This document shows, in pieces, positions 1 through 14,200 of a DNA stretch of 64,000 nucleotides. The stretch's first letter is position 1, and every line of letters starts with the position of its first letter. This DNA comes from Nematostella vectensis (taxonomy: Eukaryota; Cnidaria; Anthozoa; Actiniaria; Edwardsiidae). The notes under the pieces were generated by a model that saw only the letters and a program-made list of their open reading frames with translations, did not search any database and was not told the origin of the DNA. The DNA is taken from contig NC_064041.1 of the NCBI RefSeq assembly GCF_932526225.1, forward strand, positions 10,210,813 to 10,274,812, read 5' to 3'. The translations under genes and the position numbers were made by a program.

Positions 1-2269
1 CATGAAGAAGAGGATTTTCAGGAGGACACTAAAGAAGGGCTATACTTAACACTGGATGAACTGGGAACCCTGTTGCGCGCCCTTACAATCCGTTGTAAGT
101 ACCCGGAGCCCATATTTGCCTGACCTATTACTTGCATCTTTGCTATTAGTTGTAGAATTCACCCGTGTATATGATTCATTTCTGCCTCATAGCTGAAATT
201 ACGCCGACGGCTCGACCTTTCCCTGAGTATCTGAAACGGGACCAGCCAAACCTGTTGTTGGTGCCACAAGGTGAGTTACACACACTGTTTTTCCGCCCCC
301 CCCACCCCCCTAGGAGTAGACCCAACTTATAATCCACTTATCTGTTTTCTCAATTTTAACTCTTCTGAATAGCTTAAGGAGTTTTTGCACTTAGCTCTTT
401 ATTCTCCTTGCAGTTAAATTCCTTCCACCCCTCCCCCTCTAGGAGTTATAAACCTATAGTCTACTTTTCTGTTTTTCTCAATGTTAACACTTCTAAATTG
501 CTTGATGGCTTACTATATCTAACTCTTTATACTCTTTTTAGCCGAAATTCTTCCAACAGTACTGACTCTGTATATGGGTGATGGTAACAGCCCTCTCCCA
601 AGTGCCGCTGAAATACTCGCCTGTACACCGGATACAACTGCTGAAGAAGTGAGGCGCTTTTACGGTTGTTTCTATTCTGTCTACTTGTCCTCTTTAACCC
701 GTTAGCGATAGCTCGTAATCTGCATAAAACTATAATTTACTTTCATCTACCATGTGTGATTTTTGAGTTCCACTTTTATGTATTTTTCTGCACTATTTCT
801 ACCTGATCATTTCTGCCAACACACTTAGTTTGAAATCGTGTTATTACTAGCACCTTACTGCCACTTCTATATTTTGGCACTCTTAATTCCCAATTTCAAC
901 TTGCAGGTAGAGCTGTTTTGGTGGCGGGCGTTTGGTGACAACCAGGAGCAGATGTTTTGCCTCCTGAACGCGGATCTTCTCCCGTATAACGTCAGCCAGG
1001 CGGCTGTCAAAAACCTCAGTCACATGCTGGAGAATCTCCACAGAGAGGGTAATCACAGTGTATTTCTTTGACTACATAAATTACGGAGACTTTGCATACC
1101 AGTTTCACAAGGGACGCACTTAGGTCCAACTCTGTAAGCGCATATTTTTGCACATTTTTGGCAGACTTGTTCCTATTTTTAGGATGTGTCAGTTTCACAA
1201 CTGATCCTAGTTAGCCCTTATTAAATTTCAATGTTGAAAAATGTGAATATTTTACAGAATACCATCAATGCAAAACTAGCGTTAATTGGTGCTTTAAGTA
1301 AGACCTACATACCGTCGATTTAGATGAAGACTGCCCAAGCGGTTTTTTAGAGATGGTACTACACATCTTCTTTATCAAGACATGACAATGTTTTATAGAT
1401 GCCCGCAAAAAGCCGTGATTTCGCATCTGTGAAAACATCTCAAGCTGGCCATACCACCTAACTATCGCTGCTCATATTTTATGGTGGCACAGTTGGCAGA
1501 GCGTCGCTCTGTAGTGCCTGTGCTTCTCACCACAGGTTTCCCGGTCGCTCTGTAGTGCCTGTGCTTCTCACCACAGGTTTCCCGGTCGCTCTGTAGTGCC
1601 TGTGCTTCTCACCATAGGTTTCCCGGTCGCTCTGTAGTGCCTGTGCTTCTCACCACAGGTTTCCCGGTCGCTCTGTAGTGCCTGTGCTTCTCACCACAGG
1701 TTTCCCGGTCGCTCTGTAGTGCCTGTGCTTCTCACCACAGGTTTCCCGGTCGCTCTGTAGTGCCTGTGCTTCTCACCACTGGGGTCTGGGTTCGATTCCC
1801 GGTTCCGACGTGAGTTGAATTTGTTGGTCTCGCCTTTGCTCCGATTTTTTCTCCGGGTTCTCCGGTTTTCGTCTCTCCACAATGTCGATCTTAGCTGTGG
1901 TTCGTAGTCAGACATGTGTATTTTGGAGGCTGAGGCGCCTTCCCATGCCTTCAACTCGACCACGTCTGAATCTACGCTCTATTAATTCAGCATCTAGCTG
2001 TAAGGAGAGTGATTAGCTACTCCAATTTATTTACCTTATTATTTCATAGATTTGAAACTAGTGATAATCTGCAGCACGGAAAATGAGGATTGCTCACATT
2101 TGATTGCTGCGCTGGACGCTCATCGCATGAAGGCAACACCAGGTTGTGCGTCCAGGGCCAGGCTGACTCAGTACTTCACAAAGCAGTTCACTTGTAGAGA
2201 AGCACAACACGGGTACTACAATGACCAGATGGTATCCTGGACACCAGCCGCGACCCTTGATAACGACAA
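1..2269 (+). CDS. RNF213: Copy A exons 8-12: stalk to AAA core linker
   Basis: Exons 1-94 (cut at the left edge), 193-270, 542-648, 907-1048 and 2050-2269. Same splice sites and phases as copy B. This stretch and its introns carry nearly all sequence differences between copies, about 35-40 by eye up to position 1790, including three amino-acid changes in exons 8 and 10 and a one-base shift near position 102 that is compensated near position 300. From exon 12 on the copies look identical. Confidence 0.88.
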
Positions 2270-5200
2270 GTGCGTTGGAGTTTTAGCTAGTGTTTTGCCT
2301 TTCATAAATCATTCTTTTTAAGAAAAAGTGTTTGGATTTAAAGCCCAGGTTACAGCGCGACCAGTAAACCGCAAACACCGGAAATATGTATGGAATGTTT
2401 CTTCTGACCAATCACCCGCGAGATATTCAGACAGTCAACTAGAAACATGTCTCAACAAGTCTTAGTGTCTGAATTCTCGCGTCTGATTCGTCAGAAGACA
2501 ATAAACATTCCACACATATTTTAGATGTTCACGGTTTTACTGGATGCGCTGTAAGATGATGTGCAAAAGTGATTCCAGGAAACCCTTTACTGTATATTTA
2601 CTGTATCCATTTGTTTCGATATAACTGATTTGTTGTTTACCTTTGAATGTTTATTTTGCCATTTTCACAACACACTCCAGTAAACCCTGCTATGAATGTG
2701 CACAGTTTCAGTTCTTTTGTTTTTTGTTTTTTAAATGTAACATCGGATGACTATGCTAAAACGAAGGACTTATCGAATTTTCAACAGCCTATGCGTTCGA
2801 GTTGTGACGTCAGAGCGCGCCGGCGTTGGCAAATCGCTAGTGGTCAGCAGACTCTCGGACAAACTGGCCAAGCTTGAAAACAACAAGAAAATGGCAAAGG
2901 AGCTCAAGGGACGACAGCAATTTGTTCTGACAGTACCACTCCACGGGACGGCGGTTGACACCTCCTCCCTGTTAGATGCGCTCTGGAAGAGTCCAGTTGC
3001 AGGGGAACTGCCAATTTCAAGGATTATTCATCTCGACGTCTCGCCTTTCGTAAGTGCATAAGGCTATGGTATTCAGGAAAACGTGTCACCGATTTGCGAT
3101 CTAGCTGTATTCTTATAACACACTTGGCTCACCTTTTTTAGATATAAATTTTGATCAGTTTCCTAGGATTTCTAATTATACAGTACAAATGTAACTTCAC
3201 TTAGTTGGGATTCATGGAGAATTTGAGTTCTTCGAATTCCAACGAATATTCTGAGTGTTTTCATTATGTTTGTCCATAGGTAGTGGAGGGCTTGGATACT
3301 GTGCTATTCAACCTGCTGGTGCTAGGAGTAATGAGTGACAGACAAGGTCGTGTATGGAGGCGAAGGAAAACCGACCTTTATGTCATCGAAGTTACCACCG
3401 CCAGCTCTTCCAACAAGGTACGTACTATCATCATCATGACTACTACAATCATCACAATCATCATTTACTTTACCATCATCACCACTACTATCATCATCAT
3501 CGTCATCATCACCACAATCATCACCACTACTGTTATCATCGTCAACATTTCCATAATCACCACTACCATCATCACCATCATCCTCACCACAATCATCACC
3601 ATCATCATCATCGTCATTGTCAACATTACCATAATCACCACTACCGTTATCATCGTAAAACATGATCATCACCACTACCATCATCATCTTTGTCATGATC
3701 GTCGTCATCATTACCATCATGTCCACTACGATCATCATCACCACCACTACCACGATATCGTTATCATCATCATCATCATCATCACAACCATAACCAACCA
3801 TCATCGTAACTATGATTATCATTATCGTAGTCATCATCATCACCATTTTTTACCAACATAATCATAGTCACCGTCAGTATCGACATCATTACTAGCACCT
3901 TTCTCAGTAACAAGAAAACATTTAAACAGTTACTTAAGCATTTGTTTACGTGATACAAGAGCTTATTCCTTATCAATGATACCTTATTTCAAATAGTCAC
4001 CCTTTTTTGTTACACACTTCAGCTTCCTGGAAGTCAACCTACCGCCGTGATGTTCTCTCTACTACCAGCAATCACGTGCATTACACCACGTGAAACTCTC
4101 AAGATTCTCAAGTCGGAGTCACCAAACGGTAATCTCTTTTAATAATTAACAATAACGCACAGTAAGGAATAAAGGTTGGCCAAGCCATTCTTCCTGAAAT
4201 GCATTGTTTTTGTCTTTCTCGGAGAAAAGTCACCCCTTATTATTCTCAGACTCATACTTTTTTTTTTACTTGTTTACTTCTTTCTATTTTCGGATAGAAA
4301 ATATAATACGATTGCGGCAACCAAATGCATCATGGGTAGGGCGCGCTAGCTCCTGAAATCTAGCGTGCAGTCCATGCTTGTTCGCCATAGATTTTGACTT
4401 GAAACATTGGAAAATGCATCCACCTCAGAATAAAGTGCCCATTTTTATGTGTATTTCCTCTTTGTAACTGTGTTGCAGTGGCAACTGGTTTTCCTGTATC
4501 CAGCCACTTTCTTCATTTACGAATTTTTCGGTTATTTTAGCAGGCTCAAGTCCTTTGTTTGACGCTATTGAGCTCTCCAGCGAACCGGTGAAACGTGCTT
4601 ACCAGTACCTCAACGGTCGGGACAAGAACATGAACCTGGACCATTTCAAGTTTAGCGCTACACGCTGTAGTCCTCCCGCGGACTGCCTCGCCCTGCTCAT
4701 CAAGTAAGGGAACAAAAGGGAAAACAGATCTCGAAAGATACTACCGTAAAGGGATCGCTTACCGTTTGTGCATGTCTCGCTGAGTCCTGCGGAATCGAAC
4801 ATATCTCGTGTATGTCATGCTAGGTTCTGCGGGATCGATAACCCCTCGTATATCATATTCTATACTGAGAAATCTAGGTACTGCGAAATCGATAACCTCA
4901 CGTATATGTCTCGCTAGTTACTGCGGGGTCGATAAGATTTCGTGTATGTCTCTCTAGATACTGCGGGATCCTTAACCCCTTTTATGTCATGTTTGGTACT
5001 TCCAAATCGATAACCTCTCGTTTATGTCTCGCTAGGTACTGTGGTATCCTAAACCCCTCGTGGTCGGAGTTGAGGCACTTCGTGGACTTTCTTAGTTGTC
5101 AGCTTCAGGATTGTGAGGGATCAGTGTACTGTGACCCGGCAATCGTCGGTGACAGCTGGATGCAGAACACTCTCAGTGGATTTAAGACGTTTGTTGTGCA

Positions 5201-8200
5201 GTTCATGATTCACATGTCTCGGGTAAGGTCACGGAAGCTCACATGTACACCTACAGGAGCCCAGGTGGCGTAGTTGCAGAGCGTCGCTCTGCAGTGCCTG
5301 TATTTCTCACCACTGGGTTCCGGGTTCAATTCTCGGTTCCGACGCGACCTGAGTTAGTTTGTCTCGCCTTTGCTCCGAGGGTTTATTTCCGGGTTCTCCG
5401 GTTTTCTTTCCTCCACATTACCAACAATCTTCGCTCTTGTAATTCAGCATGTAGCTGCGATGAGAGTGATTAGCTACTCCGATTTATCTATTTTATTATT
5501 TATGTCTTGAGAATGAGAAGTTTAGTTTTCTAGTGTATGATGTAAGAGAGTTCTGTTCATTGTAGTTGTACGCTGATTGCTGCGCTGTTCAACAACATGC
5601 TTTCTTTTTTATAGGACTTTGCCACGCCTTCTCTTGATGACGCTGTCACATGCACAGTGGGCGCATCTGGTGCCGAAGAGGAAGACGAGGACATCAGGCC
5701 ACTTCAAATCCGGCGGCGATGGGAGAACAGGTCAGGACTTGGTAGTTTAGAGGGCTTAGTTAGATGACGATCTGATGATGATAATGGTGGTAATAATATA
5801 AAAGAGGAAGGAAGGATGACGGTCACAACCTTCGTTTCTCTCCCCAGCCCGCATCCGTACATATTTTTCAACCAGGACCGCGTCACGATGACGTTCATGG
5901 GTTTCCACATTAACAAAGATGGCGACCTTATCGATCCTGACAGACTTACAGTACTTCAGAATAGTCTAATGTCAAGACAACTAAAGACTGGTCTGGACGC
6001 GCAGAAAGTCGACTTTGCACCAAAATACAAGGCCTGGTCTAAGTATGTAAACAAGGAAAACAAAATATGGCACTGTGTCCGGATGGCCGATTTTTTATTT
6101 CATTACTTAACAATAGTTGCTTCGTATCATTACGGTAATATAGCTTTTACTCACAGCTTTGGTGTTTTGGATAAGTCTTGGTATACAAACACTCACATAT
6201 ACCGCCTTTCAGGGCCGTAACAGACATCGAAAAACTGAAAAGAACGATACAAGGGTCATTAAGAAAACTGAGGGGGGGAGGGATAGCTACGACCTTCTTG
6301 TCATTTCCTTATAATTTTAGAAAACACTGGGGGTGTTTGCCTCTCCTAGCACCAATAGGTGTAAAGGCATTACCTTTAATCCAGGAAGAGTTCTTTTACA
6401 CCGGGCACAACGAATTACGATCTGTTGTGGTGGGTATTTTTGTATCATAAAGAAACAGCAATTGCTTCAGTTAGTTTAACTCGATGTTGACATTCCATAG
6501 TGTTCCTTAACGCAGCACACACAGTTTAAAATGTGTCTTTTGTGAGCTACATGTTTAGGTTATACTGTTATTACTGTTTTCAGGGAAATGAAAATTCGGA
6601 AGTTGTGTGACGTCATGGGCATCACATGGAGAGAGGGCATGCTGGACCCAGACCCCAACTATGAGCTGACCATCGATAACATGAAGAAGATATTAGCTAT
6701 TCACATGCGCTTCAGGTAGCTAAATGATCAGCGCTTTTACGAGTGTCTTCTGTGTTAGTGTTATTTTGAAAAGCTTGGGTGCACGCAAAATCACATGGAA
6801 TCACCAAAATATCCACGCTAGTTTATCAAATGACTCTAATTATCTGTTTCAGATGCGGTATACCTGTGGTCATCATGGGTGAGACTGGTTGTGGAAAGAC
6901 TCGGTTAATCCGTTACATGTGTGCGTTACAAGCTTGCCATTCCAGCGGAGAGGCCAGACAGAACATGTTACTGATGAAGGTACAGGCCCATAATCTAGGG
7001 AGTGATCACTTTAGCGGTCGCACCTGACAGAACATGTTACTGATGAAGGTACAGGCCCATAATCTAGGGAGTGATCACTTTAGCGGTCGCACCAGACAGA
7101 ACTTTCTTCTGATGAAGGTACAGGCCCATAATCTAGGGAGTGATCACTTTAGCGGTCGCACCTGACAGAACATGTTACTGATGAAGGTACAGGCCCATAA
7201 TCTAGGGAGTGATCACTTTAGCGGTCGCACCTGACAGAACTTGCTACTGATGAAGGTACAGGCCCATAATCTAGGGAGTGATCACTTTAGCGGTCGCACC
7301 AGACAGAACATGTTACTGATAAAGGTACAGGCCCATAATCTAGGGAGTGATCACTCTAGCGGTTACACCTGACAGAACATGTTACTGATGAAGGTACAGG
7401 CCCATAATCTAGGGAGGGATCACTCTAGCGGTTACACCTGACAGAACTTTCTTCTGATGAAGGTACAGGCCCATAATCTAGGGAGTGATCACTTTAGCGG
7501 TCGCACCTGACAGAACATGTTACTGATGAAGGTACAGGCCCATAATCTAGGGAGTGATCACTTTAGCGGTCGCACCAGACAGAACTTTCTTCTGATTAAG
7601 GTACAGGCCCATAATCTAGGGAGTGATCACTTTAGCGGTCGCACCTGACAGAACATGTTACTGATGAAGGTACAGGCCCATAATCTAGGGAGTGGTCACT
7701 CTAGCGGTCGCACCTGACAGAACTTGCTACTGATGAAGGTACAGGCCCATAATCTAGGGAGTGATCACTTTAGCGGTCGCACCAGACAGAACATGTTACT
7801 GATGAAGGTACAGGCCCATAATCTAGGGAGTGATCACTTTAGCGGTTGCACCTGACAGAACTTGTTACTGATGAAGGTACAGGCCCATAATCTAGGGAGT
7901 GATCACTCTAGCGGTTACACCTGACAGAACATGTTACTGATGAAGGTACAGGCCCATAATCTAGGGAGGGATCACTCTAGCGGTTACACCTGACAGAACT
8001 TTCTTCTGATGAAGGTACAGGCCCATAATCTAGGGAGTGGTCTCTCTAGCGGTTACACCTGACAGAACTTGTTACTGATGAAGGTACAGGCCCATAATCT
8101 ATGGAGTGATCACTCTAGCGGTTGCACCTGACAGAACTTGTTACTGATGAAGGTACAGGCCCATAATCTATGGAGTGATCACTCTAGCGGTTGTACCTGA

Positions 8201-11200
8201 CAGAACTTGTTACTGATGAAGGTACAGGCCCATAATCTAGGGAGTGATCACTCTAGCGGTTACACCTGACAGAACTTGCTACTGATGAAGGTACAGGCCC
8301 ATAATCTAGGGAGTGATCACTTTAGCGGTTACACCTGACAGAACATGTTACTGATGAAGGTACAGTCTCATAATCTAGGGAGTGATCACTCAAGCGGTAA
8401 CACCTGACAGAACTTGCTACTGATGAAGGTACAGGCCTATAATCTAGGGAGTGATCACTCAAGCGGTAACACCTGACAGAACTTGTTACTGATAAAGGTA
8501 CAGGCCCATAATCTAGGGAGTGATCACTCAAGCGGTAACACCTGACAGAACTTGCTACTGATGAAGGTACAGGCCTATAATCTAGGGAGTGATCACTCTA
8601 GCGGTTACACCTGACAGAACTTGTTACTGATGAAGGTACAGGCCCATAATCTAGGGAGTGATCACTCTAGCGGTTACACCTGACAGAACTTGTTACTGAT
8701 GAAGGTACAGGCCCATAATCTAGGGAGTGATCACTTTAGCGGTTGCACCTGACAGAACATGTTACTGATGAAGGTACAGTCTCATAATCTAGGGAGTGAT
8801 CACTTTAGCGGTTGCACCTGACAGAACTTGTTACTGATGAAGGTACAGGCCCATAATCTAGGGAGTGATCACTCTAGTGGTTGCACCTGACAGAACTTGT
8901 TATTGATGAAGGTACAGGCCCATAATCTAGGGAGTGATCACTCAAGCGGTTGTACCTGACAGAACTTGTTACTGATGAAGGTACAGGCCCATAATCTAGG
9001 GAGTGATCACTCAAGCGGTAACACCTGACAGAACTTGCTACTGATGAAGGTACAGGCCCATAATCTAGGGATAGGTCACTCTAGCGGTTACACCTGACAG
9101 AACTTGTTACTGATGAAGGTACAGGCCCATAATCTAGGGATAGGTCACTCTAGCGGTTACACCTGACAGAACTTGTTACTGATGAAGGTACAGGCCCATA
9201 ATCTAGGGAGTGGTCACTCTAGCGGTTGCACCTGACAGAACTTGCTACTGATGAAGGTACAGGCCCATAATCTAGGGAGTGATCACTCTAGCGGTTACAC
9301 CTGACAGAACTTGTTACTGATGAAGGTACAGGCCCATAATCTAGGGAGTGATCACTCTAGCGGTTGCACCTGACAGAACTTGTTACTGATGAAGGTACAG
9401 GCCCATAATCTAGGGAGTGATCACTCTAGCGGTTGCACCTGACAGAACTTGTTACTGATGAAGGTACAGGCCCATAATCTAGGGAGTGATCACTCTAGCG
9501 GTTGCACCTGACAGAACTTGTTACTGATGAAGGTACAGGCCCATAATCTAGGGAGTGATCACTCTAGCGGTTGCACCTGACAGAACTTGTTACTGATGAA
9601 GGTACAGGCCCATAATCTAGGGATAGGTCACTCTAGCGGTTGCACCTGACAGAACTTGTTACTGATGAAGGTACAGGCCCATAATCTAGGGATAGGTCAC
9701 TCTAGCGGTTACACCTGACAGAACTTGTTACTGATAAAGGTACAGGCCCATAATCTAGGGAGTGATCACTCTAGCGTTTGCACCTGACAGAACTTGTTAC
9801 TGATGAAGGTACAGGCCCATAATCTAGGGAGTGATCACTCTAGCGGTTACACCTGACAGAACTTGTTACTGATGAAGGTACAGGCCCATAATCTAGGGAT
9901 AGGTCACTCTAGCGGTTACACCTGACAGAACTTGTTACTGATAAAGGTACAGGCCCATAATCTAGGGAGTGATCACTCTAGCGTTTGCACCTGACAGAAC
10001 TTGTTACTGATGAAGGTACAGGCCCATAATCTAGGGAGTGATCACTCTAGCGGTTACACCTGACAGAACTTGTTACTGATGAAGGTACAGGCCCATAATC
10101 TAGGGATAGGTCACTCTAGCGGTTACACCTGACAGAACTTGTTACTGATGAAGGTACAGGCCCATAATCTAGGGATAGGTCACTCTAGCGGTTACACCTG
10201 ACAGAACTTGTTACTGATGAAGGTACAGGCCCATAATCTAGGGATAGGTCACTCTAGCGGTTACACCTGACAGAACTTGCTACTGATGAAGGTACAGGCC
10301 TATAATCTAGGGAGTGGTCACTCTAGCGGTTACACCTGACAGAACTTGCTACTGATGAAGGTACAGGCCCATAATCTAGGGATAGGTCACTCTAGCGGTT
10401 ACACCTGACAGAACATGTTACTGATGAAGGTACAGGCCTATAATCTAGGGAGAGGTCACTCTAGCGGTAACACCTGACAGAACTTGTTACTGATGAAGGT
10501 ACAGGCCCATAATCTAGGGGTCACCGCAAGTGGTTACAGCTGACAAAAAGGAAGGAACAGAATGGTTCTTTTTTTATTAATTTTCTATATCCGCTCCCAT
10601 CACTCACATTCATTTGCACGCGTGTTGTCTTTTACGTTTCCTTTCTGGTGTTTGTTTTCTAAAGACAAAAGCCAGCTTGATATTGCTTGTAAATGCCGGC
10701 ATGATATTGCTTGTAAATGTTCATAAATCTTTCTAATTTTATCAAGACCTGTTTTAAACCTGTTTGTTCCGGTTTATCAGGTTCACGGAGGGACGTCTTA
10801 CGAGGATATCAGCAGGAAGGTTGAACAAGCCGAAAAGATGGCACGTGAAAACGAGACTTTAGGTGTTGATACTGTGCTGTTCTTTGACGAGGCCAACACC
10901 ACGCATGCGCTTGGGCTGATCAAGGAGGTGATGGTGGATAAGAGAGTGAACGGCCGTCCCGTGGGGGAGGAGATTCGTCGCCTACACTTTATAGCGGCGT
11001 GCAACCCATATCGCAAGTATGATATTCCTTTAGTTTGTTCGAATTCCACTCCACACCCTGTTGGCAAAAACATAGCGGTGTCTTGTAGTTGGGGACTTGT
11101 TAGTTGTGCATATCCTATTTTGAGTGTGTGTGTGTGTTAAGGGATGATATATCTTTATCCTTGGCAACCAACGGCGCAGGGTGTCTTGGATTCGCCAATA

Positions 11201-14200
11201 TATGATTGTTTTGTGAAGCTGTTATTAGGGACCTTAAGCAACGACGACGGCGACTAAGGTGAGAACGTGATCCCCAAACCAGCTTTTATACTTTGCGCTC
11301 AATTTTAAACAAGTTTTGATACAATTCACTCGTTCATGTATTTCCAAAAAACTATAGTAAACCCTAGAATTTTATTTCTAACATAGCGAACAAGGATATT
11401 CTAGTTGTCAGCGCACACGTTCCCGTCCTCGCTAGACCGTCGTTTGAAGGAAATAGGCGCTCGCGTTGCCGTTGTCGTTTCTTAAGGTCCCTATTATCTT
11501 TTAGCCTCTGTTCTAATAATCCTGCATACTGTGTTTGATAAGGCATTGTTAATATTATTTTGGGGTTCTTTTGATCTTGTGTTTCTGGTGTCCTTTCGAC
11601 TTTTTCTAATAATCGTCTTTTTTGTTATGGCCCAGTTTTTCCTGCGATTTAGTTTTTGATAAATTGTGTGTGCTGTGTTATAGTTTTGTGACGTTTTAGC
11701 GCCCCTAATGTGCATGTTTTCTATTCCTAGACACACCGACCAAATGATTCACCAACTCGAGTCAGCCGGCCTAGGCTATCACGTGACCTCTCAAGAAACG
11801 AAGGAGAAGCTAGGTAAATACTTCTCAGATTGACAGATGTGTAGTTAAAAAAAAACACCCCCCCACACACATACACCCCCCCACACACATACACCCCGGA
11901 GATTTCCCTTAATATGCGTTTTTTTTTATTTTCAGGTAAAATTCCTCTCCGTCACCTGGTCTATCGCGTGCACGCACTCCCGGCGAGCATGCGCCCGCTG
12001 GTGTGGGACTTCGGTCAGCTGAAACCGGAAATTGAGGAAATGTACATCCGGCAGATTGTTAAGCGTTACGTGAGTAGTAAAATGCTAGCATGATAGTGAG
12101 GCTCACAACTTTAATGTCTTGTGATGGATTCTTGTACTTTAAGATGATCTAAAATGAAAAATCTAACCGTACCCATGATGTTTTGGGCACAGATTGGAAG
12201 TCACCCCCTGGTGGATGCGATCTCCAAGGTGTTGGCGGCATCACAGCAGTACATGAGGGACCAGAAGGTGATAAACATATAAATGCATGAACTGTATCAC
12301 GGGAAAAACTAAGACTACAATCCCCGCCAAAACATTTGACCCATTTCGCAAAATCGGTGCCCCGAATGGTTGCATACCTGTTAACCACTTGTCAAGCACA
12401 TCCATTTCGTCCCTCCCCCCATACCAGTGTTGCTCACTTAGGCCTGGAACTCAGCCACCGCATACTAACGATAGGCGCTCAAAATTGGCACGGGGGGTTG
12501 GGGGGATCATTTATTTGTGTGGCACACGTGATTGCCAGACATGGGATTTTGTGAATGTTTAGCTTAATCGGTGAATGGGTCAACTAGTTTTGGCGCGGAT
12601 TGTAGTATGTCAGTAGTATAGCGGGTAGGAAATTAGCCCATTTCTAATCGCTGTATATGAGAGCCTATAAGATGTCATACTTTTGAGATATTAAGGTCGT
12701 ATTAATGTTTCTAACTTTTTCCCCTATCGTTTAACCGTATTCACTCCGGCTCTTCAGAAATCTTTCATTTAACCATAGTCTGTCTGACTTTAACTTTGAT
12801 CTTGATGGTGCTTTTTGCTCATAATCTCTCTGAACATTTCAGGACGAATGTAGTTTTGTGAGTCTTCGTGACATTGAGCGAGCCATGACCGTGATGCTTT
12901 GGTTCTGTCGGCACCATCAAGCCTTGCGGCCACAGAGGGAGCCCCAAAAAGATGATGATGATGATGATGAGGATGACAGCGATGATGATGATGATGATAG
13001 TGACCAATCAGAATCTGATTCTGATACCGATGACGAGGATGATGAGGACGAGATGGACTTGAACACGTGGTTGCTGGTCATGAGTCTTTGTGTGTGTTAC
13101 CACGCTAAGCTACAGTCACGCAAGCCATACCGCTGTCACGTGGTGCGGAACTGTTCTGTGCCGCTAAACCTCAAAGGAGAAAGACAGATGGATAAAGCAA
13201 TTAGAAAGTAAGACTTAACCGAGAAGACGTCATTCAAGATATATATTTATATGTACACACTTATTTAAAAAAAGGATTCCATGGGTCACATTTCTTCCGT
13301 GTGCAGGACAATGTAGATCAATCATACGATAATCCATTTGAGGTCATCCAAGTTTGTGAATAATTAGTACACATTAACGCATTCGCCCATTGCCGTTTGC
13401 ACTGACAACGTTTGTTGAATTTTAGGATGAAATTTTCGCGCGCATATATATTACTTCCTTGAATGTTTTGTATTATTTGTACGGTACATGCAGCTGTGCT
13501 TTTATTTTCGTGCAATAAAAGACGACGACGAAGGGTAGGATGGGTAATAAACTGCGTTCAACCTTGACGCTCATTTCAAAGTAGTAGCAATAAATTACCG
13601 AAGCATAATGTTCAGAGATAGGAGTGCATTGCTGGTAGAGCTTTTAGGTATTTAAGGGTGCCTGTATCCCTTCAAGTAAATCAATTGTGTCTATTATATG
13701 CCGTAGGTCATTTGGGTTGAAAAAGGGGTTTTCACGTTGTGGTTAAGTAGAAAACGGTCGATGTGTACCAGGCAGAATGCATTCTCGCATGCTGCTATAT
13801 CATCATTGATCGTACCTTGTGTAACAAATAAATTCCTAGAAAGTAAACTCTTTCTAAGAACTTCGCTTTTGTCTAGGTGCCAGCGTGTCATGATCAGGGA
13901 ACTCTCCCTCGGCCCGAACATCGCGCGGAACAAAGCGCTGACCGAGAACGTGTTCATGATGGTGGTGTGCATCGACCTGAGGATTCCTCTCTTCCTGGTA
14001 GGGAAGCCAGGAAGCTCGAAATCCCTGGCCAAGACAGTGGTTGCCGACAACATGCAAGGGGAATCATCCAGGTCAAGTCTATTCAAGAATTTCAAGCGAG
14101 TATGTATTTTTGGAATTTTATTTTGTTATAACGTTCTTAAGTTGGGTTTCTTAAATGTAGAAATTTCAAAACATTTCATGCTAATTTATAGCGTTGTGAG

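Noticed and set aside
1481-1800. Possible true tRNA gene from the A and B boxes
   Set aside because: No cloverleaf can be drawn, the A-B spacing is disrupted, and there is a tRNA-unrelated body shared with a second copy: a SINE.
3283-3861. Long His/Ile-rich frame (+) and Asp/Met-rich frame (-) over the TCA array
   Set aside because: Products of a triplet microsatellite in an intron; the only real coding part is exon 14 (3280-3417). The same holds at 41263-41841, 16281-16868 and 53916-54503.
8322-8531. Minus-strand frame with a 23-residue periodic protein
   Set aside because: Reverse translation of the 69-bp array; the period is simply 69/3.
12287-12562. 91-codon + strand frame
   Set aside because: It lies wholly within a MITE with inverted termini, in an intron.
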